Shown: positions 42,176 through 53,158, numbered from the stretch's first letter. The stretch: DNA of 64,000 nt from Burkholderia thailandensis E264 (GCF_000012365.1 NC_007651.1:1736001-1800000); one strand, 5' to 3'. Notes: a model not told the origin generated them from the sequence alone. Numbers and translations: made by a program.

Positions 42176-42670
42176 TCAGTTGAGCGTCTGCGCCTGCGGC
42201 GCCGCTTTCGTGCGCAACTGGAACTGCCCGTTGTCGTTGAAGAGCCAGCTTTCCATCAGGTCGACCTGGCCACGCCCGTCGAGCATCTTCACGGGAGGCG
42301 GCGGCAACGGCGCGGCGCGGCGCAGCGAAGCGAGCGCGATGCCTTCGGCCTCGTCGTCGCCGTTGCTGCGATAGACGGCCGACTTCACGAGTCGCCCGTT
42401 GCGATCGACGGTGAACGCGACGACGACGAGCGAGCGCAGCATCGCCTGCGGCGTGCCGTGCAGGATGCGATCCGAATTGCTGTCGGTGATGCGTTGTGCA
42501 ATGGCCGCGCGGTATTCGGTCGCGCTCATCGACGACACGCTCGGCACGACGACCGCGCCATGCGGCGGCGGCAGCGTGATCGTGCAGGCCGCGAGCATGG
42601 CCGCGCATGCGGACAGGGCAGCGCCGCGCGAAGCGGCCCGGATTCGGAGGAATTCGGAGCGAGTCGTCAT
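42176..42670 (-). CDS. Lipoprotein with a TonB-C-like domain
   Basis: 164 residues. A lipoprotein signal ends in lipobox LAAC (residues about 26-29). The C-terminal half resembles the TonB C-terminal energy-transducer fold (VVVAFTVDRNGRLVKSAVYR, ALASLRRAAPLPPPP). GGAGGCGATC precedes the ATG at 42670. As a lipoprotein without a membrane anchor helix it is unlikely to energise receptors; a periplasmic or outer-membrane role is more likely. Confidence 0.8.
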   Translation of the reverse strand: MTTRSEFLRIRAASRGAALSACAAMLAACTITLPPPHGAVVVPSVSSMSATEYRAAIAQRITDSNSDRILHGTPQAMLRSLVVVAFTVDRNGRLVKSAVYRSNGDDEAEGIALASLRRAAPLPPPPVKMLDGRGQVDLMESWLFNDNGQFQLRTKAAPQAQTLN

Positions 42671-43272
42671 GATCGCCTCCCTGAGGCTCGGCAGAGCGCC
42701 GATTTCATGATAGGTCCGCACGTATCGCGGTGCATCGGGACAAACGATCTGCTCCGGAGGACGGTTTCGGCACGTGCGCGGTCGTTTCATTCGAGGGGCT
42801 CATGCGACGACGCTCGCCCCGCGATGACGATTCGGCGGCGATGGCAAGCGGCACCGCACCGTCGTCATGCATATGCTTGTTCGTTTGTTCGTTCGTTCGT
42901 TCGCTTGCTTGCGATCGCATCGAATTGAGATGTGACCGGATCGTGATCGGCGCAAGTCGAAAGGCCGTTCTGTCGGACGCGGTGCCGGTTTCATGACGCG
43001 ACGGCCATATCGCGACGGGGCGCTTTTCATCGAGCGGCGCGATGCCGCCGCCGGAAGGTGAGGGCCGCGTGGTGCGTGCAATCGATGGCTCGCGGGAAAT
43101 AGGGGGCCGGCTTGCGTCGTCGCATCGAACGCGACGCACTTGCGACCGTGTCGACGGCTCGCCGGCGAAGCCGCGATGCGTCGATGCCGGCGCACGCGCG
43201 CCGCGTTGATTGCGTGTTCCGATCCGTAATATGATTTCGTCTCTTCGAATGCCCACTACCAAAGAGCGTGCG
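42671..43272. other. Gene-free stretch with a tetranucleotide repeat
   Basis: No coding pattern recognised on either strand. It contains the GTTC repeat at 42879-42912 and otherwise mixed-composition DNA; long frames here lack ribosome sites and known domains. Confidence 0.5.
42879..42912. repeat. Imperfect GTTC tetranucleotide tract
   Basis: About eight four-base units (GTTC with GTTT and GCTT variants) in the intergenic space upstream of the GFA-family gene. Not in a gene, so a change in copy number would not shift a frame. Confidence 0.85.
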
Positions 43273-43743
43273 ATGGACGACTGGAAATTGCCCTGGACGG
43301 GAGGATGCCGCTGCGGACGATTGCGCTTCGAGATCACTGCGCCGCCGCTGCTGACGATGGCGTGTCATTGCAGGGGCTGCCAGCGGATGAGCGCAAGCGC
43401 CTTTTCGTTGTCGATGGCGATTCCGGAAGGCGGCTTTCGCGTGACGTCCGGCGAGCCGGTCGTCGGCGGCGCGCATGGCGCTGAGATTCATCATCGGCAT
43501 TGCGACTGGTGCAAGAGCTGGGTGTTCACCGAACTCGAACCCAGCATGGGTTTCGTCAACGTTCGCCCGACGATGCTCGACGATTGCGGATGGTTCAAGC
43601 CCTATGTCGAAACCTATGTCAGCGAGGCGCTGCCTTGGGCGAAGACGGGCGCGGCGCACGGCTTCGCCCGATTCCCGGCGATGGAGGAGTATGGTCCGCT
43701 CGTCGCCGAGTTCGCGGAGAAGGGCGCGCGTCCCGGCCGGTAG
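43273..43743 (+). CDS. GFA-family zinc protein (CENP-V/glutathione-dependent formaldehyde-activating type)
   Basis: 156 residues. Zinc ligands are in GGCRCGRLRFE, ACHCRGCQRMSAS and HHRHCDWCKSW, the usual C-C, CxxC, CxxC arrangement. Proteins of this family rarely have proven enzyme activity; formaldehyde handling is only one option. An in-frame ATG at 43249 is possible. Confidence 0.88.
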   Translation: MDDWKLPWTGGCRCGRLRFEITAPPLLTMACHCRGCQRMSASAFSLSMAIPEGGFRVTSGEPVVGGAHGAEIHHRHCDWCKSWVFTELEPSMGFVNVRPTMLDDCGWFKPYVETYVSEALPWAKTGAAHGFARFPAMEEYGPLVAEFAEKGARPGR

Positions 43744-44023
43744 AGCGCGGTGCCGCGATCGTCGTCGGGAATGCAGTCGACGCGCGGTCCCGAATCGGGG
43801 GCCGGCTTGGTGATATCGCTTCGCGTTCGACCACGCCGGCGTCGAATATCTCGCGGTGCAACGCGTCGATCGAACATGAGATCGACCGGAAGGGCGGGCT
43901 CGCCTGCGCGATGACGGCGCGGATCGTTGCACGAACCGCCGACCGGAAGGCGACCGGCGGCCAGACGTCGAATTGCCGCCGCGCCGCCTTGTCTCGCCCT
44001 TTCTCTCGCCCCTTCTCTCGCGC

Positions 44024-44398
44024 CTATTCGCAGCGCTTCATTTTCAGGACGCGCGAAACCTGGCCGATCGTGAATCCGCTGTTGCGCACATAGGGTGTGT
44101 AATCGAGCGGCGCGGTCAGGGATTCGCTGACCGCAAACAGGCCGACGAAACGAAACGCGTCCGCCTCCATCTTGATGAACACGGGGATCGTACCGTTTTG
44201 AGCGGCGAGGGTCCTGCCGGCGGCGCGCGCCGAAGCGCTGCCGCCGCAAACGATGACGTCCGGCGCTTGCGGATTGAGATCCGTCCGCAGGCAAGCGGCC
44301 ACGACCTTGCCGTTCTTCGTCGGCAGAAAGGCCTGCTTGCTGCCGCCGCAGGCCGTGTGAATGAATTCGCGCGTGTAATGCTTGTTGAGTTCAAACAT
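44024..44398 (-). CDS. Conserved hypothetical protein
   Basis: 124 residues, MFELNKHYTREFIHTACGG, with AFLPTKNGKVVAACLRTDLN, VIVCGGSASARAA and VFIKMEADAFRFVGLF. I have seen similar short proteins (starting MFEVGKxYTRxEIHxxxGG) annotated as hypothetical or near restriction-like genes, but cannot name a function. GGAG lies before the ATG at 44398. It sits with the next small gene in the low-density stretch left of tRNA-Ser(TGA). Confidence 0.7.
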   Translation of the reverse strand: MFELNKHYTREFIHTACGGSKQAFLPTKNGKVVAACLRTDLNPQAPDVIVCGGSASARAAGRTLAAQNGTIPVFIKMEADAFRFVGLFAVSESLTAPLDYTPYVRNSGFTIGQVSRVLKMKRCE

Positions 44399-44533
44399 GT
44401 CAAGACTCCGGTTCGTCAGTGCATTGCATGCAGGCGGGCATGCCCGTGGATCAAAGCTTGTTCGCGCCGTTCGGTGCGTCGGGCGGATGCGGGTGGGATA
44501 TCGGCTCGAGGGTTGCGCGAACGGCTCGCGAGA

Positions 44534-44809
44534 TCAGGATCGAAACGCGGCGGAGACGTTGCCTTCCCGTGGGACCCGTTCGCTCAGGATTCGCAACAGG
44601 ACCTTGCCCTTTCGCGTGATGGAGAACTTGGGCTCGCCCGTTTCCCGATCGATCAGTTCCGCGAGCCCCGCGTCGCGGAGCGCGGTCATGTCGAGCGTCC
44701 CCTGCTCGATCTCGACGGGCGAATGTTCGAGCAGCATCAGTGCCGCCATTTCATGCGCGCTCAGTCGCGGCATGCCGGCCGGCGTCGCGGTTACATGAAG
44801 CTCGTTCAT
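44534..44809 (-). CDS. Small hypothetical protein, winged-helix-like C-terminus
   Basis: 91 residues. AHEMAALMLLEHSPVEIEQG is followed by LRDAGLAELIDRETGEPKFS and ITRKGKVLLRILSE, a pattern like a winged-helix end (helix, wing strand, ITxKG helix). AAAGGA lies 6 bases before the ATG. It is 135 bases upstream of the 44024 gene and may be co-transcribed with it. Confidence 0.65.
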   Translation of the reverse strand: MNELHVTATPAGMPRLSAHEMAALMLLEHSPVEIEQGTLDMTALRDAGLAELIDRETGEPKFSITRKGKVLLRILSERVPREGNVSAAFRS

Positions 44810-45227
44810 CGGTCATCCTTTCTTCTTCGTCGCAGGCGACGCGCGTGCGCTCGCATCGTCTGCCGCACGCAAATGAGGTGAAGTTCGAAAGGGCGGGCGA
44901 AACGCAGGGGCGCGTCGGTTATCGCGGCCGGAAGCGCACGTCCCGAATCGCCGCAATCGCGGCGTCCGGGTGATGCGCAAGGGCACTCGGAACGGGCACT
45001 ACGGGTGCGCGCCGCCCGCCTGTCGGCCGGACGATCGCTCGAAGAAAAGAGCCGGCGTCCTGCCTGTCAGGTAGCGAAGCAACTCGGGGGACGAGGACAT
45101 CGAATGGTCATGTCGCCAGCTCTTGGTGGGATGACACGGGTATTTTATTGAGCCGCCATCCGGAGACAAGTAAAAAGGTCGTAAAGGGAGCGGGGCAAAA
45201 ATCACCCTTCGACGTTGACGTCCATGG

Positions 45228-45690
45228 CCATTGGTCTCGATTCGGCCGCGCACGTGTATGGCGGTGTCGGTCCTCGTCAGCGAGATCGGCTCAAGCGCTT
45301 TCCGCACGAGGTCCGAGTCGATGCCGGCGGGGAGCAGTGCGGCGATGATGGGATGGGCGTGGGTCGCGAAGGCGTTTGTCCACCGTTGCGTGTGATTCGG
45401 GGTCACCGATTCCGCACGGCATACGTCGATAAACGCCGTGGCGCACTGCTTGAAGGTCGGCGCGCGGGCTGCGCCGACCTAGAGGCGGGCATCCCCCTGC
45501 TTGCGCAGCATCGCGGGATCGCCGCTGCATTGCGCCGGCTGCGCGATGTACGTTTCGTGCCGCTCCAGCGGCCTCCGGCCTGACGCGTGAATACGGTGCC
45601 GTTGTGTATCAACGCTTCGCGGCCGTCCGGTCTCATGTGCCGGAATCGTCGGTATCTCTGGCTGTTCGGCTTGACTAGTCGCGCAAGACA
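45228..45690 (-). pseudogene. P4-type tyrosine integrase, N-terminal remnant
   Basis: On the minus strand the frame reads APTFKQCATAFIDVCRAESV, QRWTNAFATHAHPIIAALLP, then GIDSDLVRKALEPI and HVRGRIETN. This matches the SAM-like core-binding domain of P4-type integrases (typically QWxxTLxTYAxPxxG, DTDLVLKVLEPIW, RVRGRIE). Upstream, GDPAMLRKQGDARL and RYRRFRHMRPDGREALI look like the arm-binding domain but are separated by a stop codon and a frame change. The catalytic domain is absent. It lies 0.2 kb from the 3' end of tRNA-Ser(TGA), the usual attachment position. The neighbouring DNA 44810-45227 and 45691-45901 shows no gene. Confidence 0.75.
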
Positions 45691-45901
45691 TTCGCCGTCA
45701 CCGACACGACGGCCGCATGCCGAGCGGCATGGCTGATCACGTAGGCGGCTCTCGGGCATGGTCGTCACAGGTCCCCAAAACACTCGACGAATTTGGGGAG
45801 TTTACGACTTTTCCTGGAGGCTCGCGAAAGCTCGGATGGCACGCAAACCCTTGTCCGGCTTGGCTTTGCGGCACTTCTTGAGAGGCGGGGAAAGCGTGTC
45901 G

Positions 45902-45989
<88 letters not shown>

Positions 45990-46099
45990 AAGGTCGAGCA
46001 TTGTAACCGAAACGGCGCACGAATCGTCGCGGTGCCTCGTTCGACTCGCGCGTGCGCGCCTGGGCACGCACGCGTCGGCTCACGCCCGTCAACCGCCTG

Positions 46100-47317
46100 T
46101 CATTCGTCGCGCAGGAAAAGCGCCTGCAGATCGTTGAGGAAACGCTGGCCGAGCGGCGTCGGCGCGATGCGCGTGTGATCGTGCACGATGAGGCCACGCT
46201 GCTGCGCTTGCGCGAGCGCGGGCCCGATCGACGCGAGCGACATGCCCGTGCGCTCCGCGAAGCTGTGGGTGGGCACGCCGTCGACGAGCCGCAGCGCGTT
46301 CAGCATGAACTCGAACGGCAGATCGCGCGGGCCGACCTCCCGCTCTTCCTGCACCGCCGCACCCGCTTTCGCCTGTTCGATGAACGTCGCCGGATGTTTG
46401 TAGCGCGCCTGGCGCAGGATCCGGTTCGGAAACGACAGCTTCGTGTGCGCGCCCGCGCCGATCCCGAGATAGTCGCCGAAGCACCAGTAGTTGAGGTTGT
46501 GCTTGCTCTGCCGATGCGGCTTCGCGTAAGCCGACACCTCGTAGCGCGCGTAGCTCGCCTGCGCGGTGCGCTCGTGCAACCAGTCCTGCATGTCGGCCGA
46601 CGCGTCGTCGTCCGGTACGGCGGGCGGAAATTTCGCGAAGTACGTATTCGGCTCGAGCGTCAGGTGATAAAGCGACAGATGCGGCGGCGCGAACGTGAGC
46701 GCGGTCTCGAGATCCGCGCGGCATTCGTCGAGCGTCTGGTTCGGCAGCGCGAACATCAGGTCGAGATTGAAGTTCTCGAACGTGCGCGCGGCGATCTCGA
46801 CCGCGGCGCGCGCCTGCGCGGCGTCGTGGATTCGCCCGAGCGCCTTCAGATGCGCTTCGTTGAAGCTCTGGATGCCGATCGACAGACGATTGACGCCGCT
46901 CGCGCGGAATTGCGCGAATTTCGCCGCCTCGAACGTGCCGGGGTTCGCCTCGAGCGTGATCTCGGCGTCCGCGTCGAGCGGCAGTAGCGCGCGCACGTCG
47001 GACAGCAGCCGGTCGAGCCCCGCCGCCGACAGCAGGCTCGGCGTGCCGCCGCCGATGAACACCGTGTGCACCTGGCGTCCCCAGACGAGCGGCAGCGCAT
47101 GTTCGAGATCGGCGCGCAGCGCGTCGAGATAATCGTGCTCGGGCAGCGCGCCGCCGTCCTTCCATTCGTGCGAATTGAAGTCGCAGTACGGGCACTTGCG
47201 CACGCACCACGGGAAGTGAACGTACAGTGCGAGCGGCGGCAGCGACGCGAGCCGGATCTTGCCGGGCGCGGCGAATGTCGCGACGACGCGCGCGCCGTTG
47301 GTTGCCGCGTCGCTCAT
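46100..47317 (-). CDS. hemW: Heme chaperone HemW (radical SAM, HemN-like)
   Basis: 405 residues. The radical SAM cluster motif is CVRKCPYCDFNSHEW (CxxxCxxC), followed by FIGGGTPSLLS and the C-terminal HemN_C domain. It lacks the extra N-terminal cysteine block of true HemN. HemW transfers heme in known cases. Its ATG overlaps the rdgB stop by 4 bases. Confidence 0.93.
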   Translation of the reverse strand: MSDAATNGARVVATFAAPGKIRLASLPPLALYVHFPWCVRKCPYCDFNSHEWKDGGALPEHDYLDALRADLEHALPLVWGRQVHTVFIGGGTPSLLSAAGLDRLLSDVRALLPLDADAEITLEANPGTFEAAKFAQFRASGVNRLSIGIQSFNEAHLKALGRIHDAAQARAAVEIAARTFENFNLDLMFALPNQTLDECRADLETALTFAPPHLSLYHLTLEPNTYFAKFPPAVPDDDASADMQDWLHERTAQASYARYEVSAYAKPHRQSKHNLNYWCFGDYLGIGAGAHTKLSFPNRILRQARYKHPATFIEQAKAGAAVQEEREVGPRDLPFEFMLNALRLVDGVPTHSFAERTGMSLASIGPALAQAQQRGLIVHDHTRIAPTPLGQRFLNDLQALFLRDE

Positions 47318-47940
47318 CGAATCTCTCCGAGCCGCGCGACGAGCGCCTTCAGTGCGAGCGCGCGATGGCTCGCCGCGTTCTTCGCGGCCGGATCGAGCTC
47401 GGCCGCCGTCGCGCCGAGCGCCGGCACGAAGAAGTGCGGATCGTAGCCGAAGCCGTGCGCGCCGCGCGGCGCGTCGACGATCTCGCCCGCCCAGCGGCCT
47501 TCGGCGATGATCGGCTCGGGATCGTCCGCATGGCGCACGAGCGCGAGCACGCAGCAGTAGTACGCGCGCCGATCGGTGACGCCGCGCAGTTGCTCGACGA
47601 GATACGCGTTGTTCGCCGCGTCGCTCTTCTCGCGGCCGGCGCGCTGCGCGTAGCGCGCCGAGTAGACGCCCGGCGCGCCGTGCAGCGCGGGCACGCACAG
47701 GCCGGAATCGTCGGCGACGGCGGGCAGGCCCGTCGCGCGCGACGCGTGGCGCGCCTTCGCGAGCGCGTTCTCGACGAACGTCACGTGCGGCTCATCGGCC
47801 TCGGACACGCCGAGCTCGCCTTGCGGCACGACATCGATGCCGGCCGTCGAGAAGAGGGCGGCGAACTCGCGCAGCTTGCCGGCGTTGTTCGATGCGAGGA
47901 CGATGCGCGAGGCCACGGCCTCGGTCGATGCGTGCGACAT
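47314..47940 (-). CDS. rdgB: XTP/dITP diphosphatase (Ham1/RdgB)
   Basis: 208 residues: IVLASNNAGKLREFAALF at the N-terminus, VADDSGLCVPALHGAPGVYS and GFGYDPHFFVPALG. It hydrolyses non-canonical purine triphosphates and keeps the nucleotide pool clean. Second gene of rph-rdgB-hemW, overlapping hemW at ATGA. Confidence 0.95.
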   Translation of the reverse strand: MSHASTEAVASRIVLASNNAGKLREFAALFSTAGIDVVPQGELGVSEADEPHVTFVENALAKARHASRATGLPAVADDSGLCVPALHGAPGVYSARYAQRAGREKSDAANNAYLVEQLRGVTDRRAYYCCVLALVRHADDPEPIIAEGRWAGEIVDAPRGAHGFGYDPHFFVPALGATAAELDPAAKNAASHRALALKALVARLGEIR

Positions 47941-47942
47941 CG

Positions 47943-48674
47943 TCAGGCCTCCAGCGCGGCGCGCTGCAGCCGCACGAGCTCGCCGATGCCGGCCTGCGCG
48001 AGGTCGAGGAGCGCGTTCATCTCGGCGCGCGAGAACGGCACGCCTTCCGCGGTGCCCTGCACCTCGACGAAACCGCCCGCGCCCGTCATCACGACGTTCA
48101 TGTCGGTGTCGCACGCGGAGTCTTCGTCGTAGTCGAGATCGAGCACGGGCGCGCCGCCGAACACGCCGACCGAGATCGCCGCGACGTAATCGGTGATCGG
48201 GGAGCGCGCGATCTTGCCTGCCGCGACGAGCTTCGTCACCGCGTCGTGCGCGGCGACGAACGCGCCCGTGATGCTCGCCGTGCGCGTGCCGCCGTCGGCC
48301 TGGATCACGTCGCAATCGAGGTGCAGCGTGCGCGGGCCGAGCGCGTTCAGATCGAATACCGCGCGCAGCGCGCGGCCGATCAGGCGCTGAATTTCCTGCG
48401 TGCGGCCCGTCTGCTTGCCGCGCGCCGCTTCCCGGTCGCTGCGCGTGTGGGTCGCGCGCGGCAGCATCCCGTATTCGGCGGTGAGCCAGCCCTGGCCGCG
48501 CTCGCGCAGGAACTCGGGCACGCGCTCGACGACGCTCGCCGTGCAGATCACTTTCGTCTCGCCGAACTCGACGAGCACCGAGCCTTCCGCATGCTTCGTG
48601 TAGTGGCGCGTGATGCGCACGTCGCGCAGTTGATCGGCGCGGCGGCCGCTCGGGCGTGGGGAGGAATTCGTCAT
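47943..48674 (-). CDS. rph: Ribonuclease PH
   Basis: 243 residues with the phosphorolytic exoribonuclease core: [57 protein letters not shown]. It trims tRNA 3' ends with phosphate. Lies 2 bases before rdgB and faces away from yicC. Confidence 0.96.
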   Translation of the reverse strand: MTNSSPRPSGRRADQLRDVRITRHYTKHAEGSVLVEFGETKVICTASVVERVPEFLRERGQGWLTAEYGMLPRATHTRSDREAARGKQTGRTQEIQRLIGRALRAVFDLNALGPRTLHLDCDVIQADGGTRTASITGAFVAAHDAVTKLVAAGKIARSPITDYVAAISVGVFGGAPVLDLDYDEDSACDTDMNVVMTGAGGFVEVQGTAEGVPFSRAEMNALLDLAQAGIGELVRLQRAALEA

Positions 48675-48844
48675 CGGGGCAATGTGCTGGGAGAAACCCG
48701 GATTTTACCGCGCCCGCGGCGCATCGGCCCGGCGGGTCCGGCCCGCAAAAATGGGATAATGCATGTTTCGCGCCCCGCGCCTCGTAAGCGCCGGGCGTCT
48801 CGAATCCTTCCGGCCCGCTGGGCCATCAAACGACGGGACGAACG

Positions 48845-49768
48845 ATGATCTACAGCATGACGGGCTACGCGAGCGCGACGCGCGATCTCGCGACCGCCTC
48901 CGGCAATGGCGGCACGAGCGTATCGGTCGAACTGCGGACCGTGAATTCGCGGTTCCTCGACCTGAATTTCCGGATGCCGGACGATGTGCGCGCGTGCGAA
49001 CCGGCGTTGCGCGAGATGCTGATGAACAAGCTGTCGCGCGGCAAGGTCGACGTGCGCATCAACCTGCAGCGCGGGGACCAGAACGTGAACGCGGGCGCGC
49101 TGAACCATGCGGCGCTCGGCCAGCTCGCGGAGCTCGAGCGCGCGGTGCTCGACGCGTTTCCGGGCGTGGGCCGCCTGCGCGCGGGCGAGATCCTGCGCTG
49201 GCCGGGCGTGCTCGCCGAGAGCGGCGTGTCGGCCGACGCGCTGCGCGAAGCGGTGCTCGCGTGCGGCAAGGAAGCGGTCGGCGAGCTCGTCGTCGTGCGC
49301 TCGCGCGAGGGCGCGCAGCTCGCGACGATGCTGCTCGCGAACGTGGCCGAAATGGAGGCCATCGTCGCGCGTATCGCGCCGCTCGTGCCGGAGCTGATCG
49401 CCAAGCATCAGCAGAAGATCGTCGAGCGGCTGCAGGAGGCGCTCGGCGTCGCGGCGCCGGAAGGCGGCGCGCCCGTCGTGTCGCGCGAGGAAGCGGCCGA
49501 GCGCATCCGTCAGGAAGTGACGATGTACGGCATCCGCATCGACATCGCGGAAGAACTGTCGCGCCTCACCGCGCATCTGAACGAGACGCGCCACGTGATC
49601 GAGAAGGGCGGCCGCGTCGGCAAGCGTCTCGACTTCATGATGCAGGAGCTGAACCGCGAGGCGAATACGCTCGGCTCGAAGGCGGCCGCGAAGGAACTCG
49701 CGGACGCGTCGATGGCGCTCAAGCTGCTGATCGAGCAGATGCGCGAGCAAGTGCAAAACCTGGAGTAA
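48845..49768 (+). CDS. yicC: YicC/YloC-family endoribonuclease
   Basis: 307 residues: N-terminal MIYSMTGYASATRDL, VELRTVNSRFLDLNFRMP, and the C-terminal DUF1732 region (EEAAERIRQEVTMYGIRID, GKRLDFMMQELNREANTLGS). Family members are manganese-dependent endoribonucleases. It precedes gmk by 6 bases, a common pairing. Confidence 0.93.
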   Translation: MIYSMTGYASATRDLATASGNGGTSVSVELRTVNSRFLDLNFRMPDDVRACEPALREMLMNKLSRGKVDVRINLQRGDQNVNAGALNHAALGQLAELERAVLDAFPGVGRLRAGEILRWPGVLAESGVSADALREAVLACGKEAVGELVVVRSREGAQLATMLLANVAEMEAIVARIAPLVPELIAKHQQKIVERLQEALGVAAPEGGAPVVSREEAAERIRQEVTMYGIRIDIAEELSRLTAHLNETRHVIEKGGRVGKRLDFMMQELNREANTLGSKAAAKELADASMALKLLIEQMREQVQNLE

Positions 49769-50458
<690 letters not shown>

Positions 50459-50518
50459 CGGCGGCGAACGAGGCACATAAGGTAGAATAAGCAACATATT
50501 CAGAAGGAACGACCCAAC

Positions 50519-50722
50519 ATGGCTCGCATTACCGTTGAAGACTGCCTGAAGCAGATTCCGAACCGCTTCGAACTGGCGCTCGCCGCCACCTATCGCGCGC
50601 GGCAGCTTGCGCAAGGCCACACGCCGAAGATCGAAAGCCGCGACAAGCCGACGGTCGTCGCGCTGCGCGAGATCGCGGCCGGCCAGGTCGGCGTGGAAAT
50701 GCTGAAGAAAGTGCCCGTTTAA
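50519..50722 (+). CDS. rpoZ: RNA polymerase omega subunit
   Basis: 67 residues, [20 protein letters not shown], with the conserved [15 protein letters not shown] segment. Omega assists polymerase assembly and forms part of a ppGpp site. The order gmk-rpoZ-spoT is conserved in proteobacteria. Confidence 0.97.
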
Positions 50723-50788
50723 GGCGCACCCGGTTTCTTCAGCCATGTAGACCCCCGCGCGACCGACGAGCGAACCAAGGAGGCGAAA

Positions 50789-53158
50789 ATGAGCACTACA
50801 CCATCGTCCGCCTCCTCGGAGGCCGGGCACGCCGAAGCCGCCGCACCGTCGCACGCGCGTCAATATATCGACGCGGTTCTCGAACAGTCGTTTCGTCATT
50901 TGTTCGGGCCGACCGCGACACCCGAGCAGCCCCGCAAGCACGGCGTCGTTTCCATCGCGAAGCTGACCGCCGCGCTTGCCGATTACCTCAGTCCCGAGGA
51001 AATCAAAGAGGTCAAGGCCGCGTTCCACTTCAGCGACGAGGCCCACCTCGGTCAATATCGCCAGAGCGGCGAGCCCTACATCACCCATCCTGTAGCCGTC
51101 GCGGAGATCTGCGCCGGCTGGAAGCTCGACGCGCAGGCGATCATGGCCGCGCTCCTGCACGACGTGATGGAAGACCAGGGCGTGACGAAGAGCGAGCTCG
51201 CCGAGCGCTTCGGCCCGAAGGTCGCCGAGCTCGTCGACGGCTTGTCGAAACTCGACAAGATGGAATTCAGGAGCCGCGAGGAGGCGCAGGCGGAGAATTT
51301 CCGCAAGATGCTGCTTGCGATGGCGCGCGACGTGCGCGTGATCCTCGTGAAGCTTGCCGACCGCCTGCACAACATGCGCACGCTCGGCGCGGTGCCGATG
51401 GAGAAGCGCCGCCGCGTCGCGCGCGAGACGCTCGACATCTATGCGCCGATCGCGCACCGCCTCGGCCTGAACAATACGTATCGCGAGCTGCAGGACATGA
51501 GCTTCGCGAACTTCAATCCGCATCGCTACGCGACGCTCGAAAAGGCGGTGAAGGCCGCGCGAGGCAATCGCCGCGAAGTGATCGGCAAGATCCTCGAGTC
51601 GGTGCAGCGCGCGATGGCGGACGCGAAGATCGACGCCGAAATCACCGGCCGCGAGAAGACGATCTACAGCATCTACAAGAAGATGCGCGACAAGCAATTG
51701 TCGTTCTCGCAGGTGCTCGACGTGTACGGCTTCCGGATCGTCGTCGAACATCCGCTCGACTGCTATACGTGCATCGGCGTGCTGCACGCGCTCTACAAGC
51801 CCGTGCCGGGCAAGTTCAAGGACTACATCGCGATTCCGAAGGTCAACGGCTATCAATCGCTGCACACGACGCTCGTCGGCCCGTTCGGTGCGCCGATCGA
51901 GTTCCAGGTGCGCACGCGCAAGATGCACGAGATCGCGGAAGCGGGCGTTGCCGCGCACTGGCTGTACAAGAACGGCGGCGCGGATCTGAACGACGTGCAA
52001 AAGCGCGCGCACCAGTGGCTCAAGTCGCTCCTCGACATCCAGAGCGAAGCGGGCGATTCGAGCGAATTCCTCGAGCACGTGAAGATCGACCTGTTTCCGG
52101 ATGCGGTCTACGTGTTCACGCCGAAGTCGAAGATCATGGCGCTGCCGCGCGGCGCTACCGCGCTCGATTTCGCGTATTCGATCCATAGCGATCTCGGCAA
52201 TCAATGCGTCGCCGTGAAGATCAACAACGAGCTGCTGCCGTTGCGCACGGAATTGAAGAGCGGCGACATCGTCGAGGTGATCACCGCGCCGTACTCGAAG
52301 CCGAATCCCGCGTGGCTCGGCTTCGTGCGTACCGGCAAGGCACGCTCGGCGATCCGGCATTATCTGAAGACGATGCGCCTGAACGAATCGGTGCAGTTGG
52401 GCGAGCGGCTCGTCGACCAGAGCCTGAAGGGCTATGGGCTCGCGCTCGCCGACGTCACGCCCGAGGTGTGGGAAAAGCTCGTGCAGTGGACGGGCAACAA
52501 GAGCCGCCAGGAGATCTTCGCGGACATCGGCCTCGGCCGCCGCGTGGCCGCCGTGATGGCGAAGCGGATCGAGGTGCTGATGAGCGGGCGCGACGCGGAC
52601 GACGATCTGCCGCGCGCCGAGCGTCAGGCGACGAACCACGCGCCGCCGGTGGTCATTACCGGCACGGAAGGGATGTCGGTGCAGTTGTCCGCGTGCTGTC
52701 GTCCGATTCCGGGCGACGACATCATGGGCTACATCGGCATCGGGCTCGGGATGGCGATCCACACGACCGCCTGCCGCGTCGCGCAGCGGATTCACCGGCG
52801 CGATCCGGGCCGCTGGATCGACGTTGCATGGGCGCCGCAGCCGGGCCGCCTGTTCGACGTTGCGGTGAAGGCGCTCGTGAAGAACACGAAGGGCATCTTC
52901 GCGCGCGTCGCGGCCGACATCACGTCGGCCGACGCGAACATTGTCCACATTGCGATGGACGAGGATCTGACGCAGGAGTCGACGGTGCTGCGTTTCGTGA
53001 TTCAGGTGAGCGATCGCGTGCACCTCGCGAACGTGATGCGTCGCGTGCGCACGAATCCGGACGTGATGCGGATCATGCGCGAGCGCTCGAGCGACGATGT
53101 CGTGCATGCGCGTCACGATGGCGGGATGCGGATCGATCGCGAGCGGCAGGATTACTAG
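50789..53158 (+). CDS. spoT: Bifunctional (p)ppGpp synthetase/hydrolase (SpoT/Rel type)
   Basis: 789 residues. An intact HD hydrolase domain (YITHPVAVAEICAGW, ALLHDVMEDQG), a synthetase domain (GREKTIYSIYKKMRDKQLSF, VLDVYGFRIVVEH), TGS (IKIDLFPDAVYVFTPKSKI-like region near residue 435), a zinc-finger-like region and a C-terminal ACT domain. The HDxxED motif indicates functional hydrolase. N-terminus carries about 90 extra residues before the HD domain. Confidence 0.96.
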   Translation: MSTTPSSASSEAGHAEAAAPSHARQYIDAVLEQSFRHLFGPTATPEQPRKHGVVSIAKLTAALADYLSPEEIKEVKAAFHFSDEAHLGQYRQSGEPYITHPVAVAEICAGWKLDAQAIMAALLHDVMEDQGVTKSELAERFGPKVAELVDGLSKLDKMEFRSREEAQAENFRKMLLAMARDVRVILVKLADRLHNMRTLGAVPMEKRRRVARETLDIYAPIAHRLGLNNTYRELQDMSFANFNPHRYATLEKAVKAARGNRREVIGKILESVQRAMADAKIDAEITGREKTIYSIYKKMRDKQLSFSQVLDVYGFRIVVEHPLDCYTCIGVLHALYKPVPGKFKDYIAIPKVNGYQSLHTTLVGPFGAPIEFQVRTRKMHEIAEAGVAAHWLYKNGGADLNDVQKRAHQWLKSLLDIQSEAGDSSEFLEHVKIDLFPDAVYVFTPKSKIMALPRGATALDFAYSIHSDLGNQCVAVKINNELLPLRTELKSGDIVEVITAPYSKPNPAWLGFVRTGKARSAIRHYLKTMRLNESVQLGERLVDQSLKGYGLALADVTPEVWEKLVQWTGNKSRQEIFADIGLGRRVAAVMAKRIEVLMSGRDADDDLPRAERQATNHAPPVVITGTEGMSVQLSACCRPIPGDDIMGYIGIGLGMAIHTTACRVAQRIHRRDPGRWIDVAWAPQPGRLFDVAVKALVKNTKGIFARVAADITSADANIVHIAMDEDLTQESTVLRFVIQVSDRVHLANVMRRVRTNPDVMRIMRERSSDDVVHARHDGGMRIDRERQDY

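Noticed and set aside
44999..45406. A 135-codon minus-strand gene
   Set aside because: Its first third is the tail of the integrase remnant and the rest is unrelated frame; better described as part of a pseudogene.
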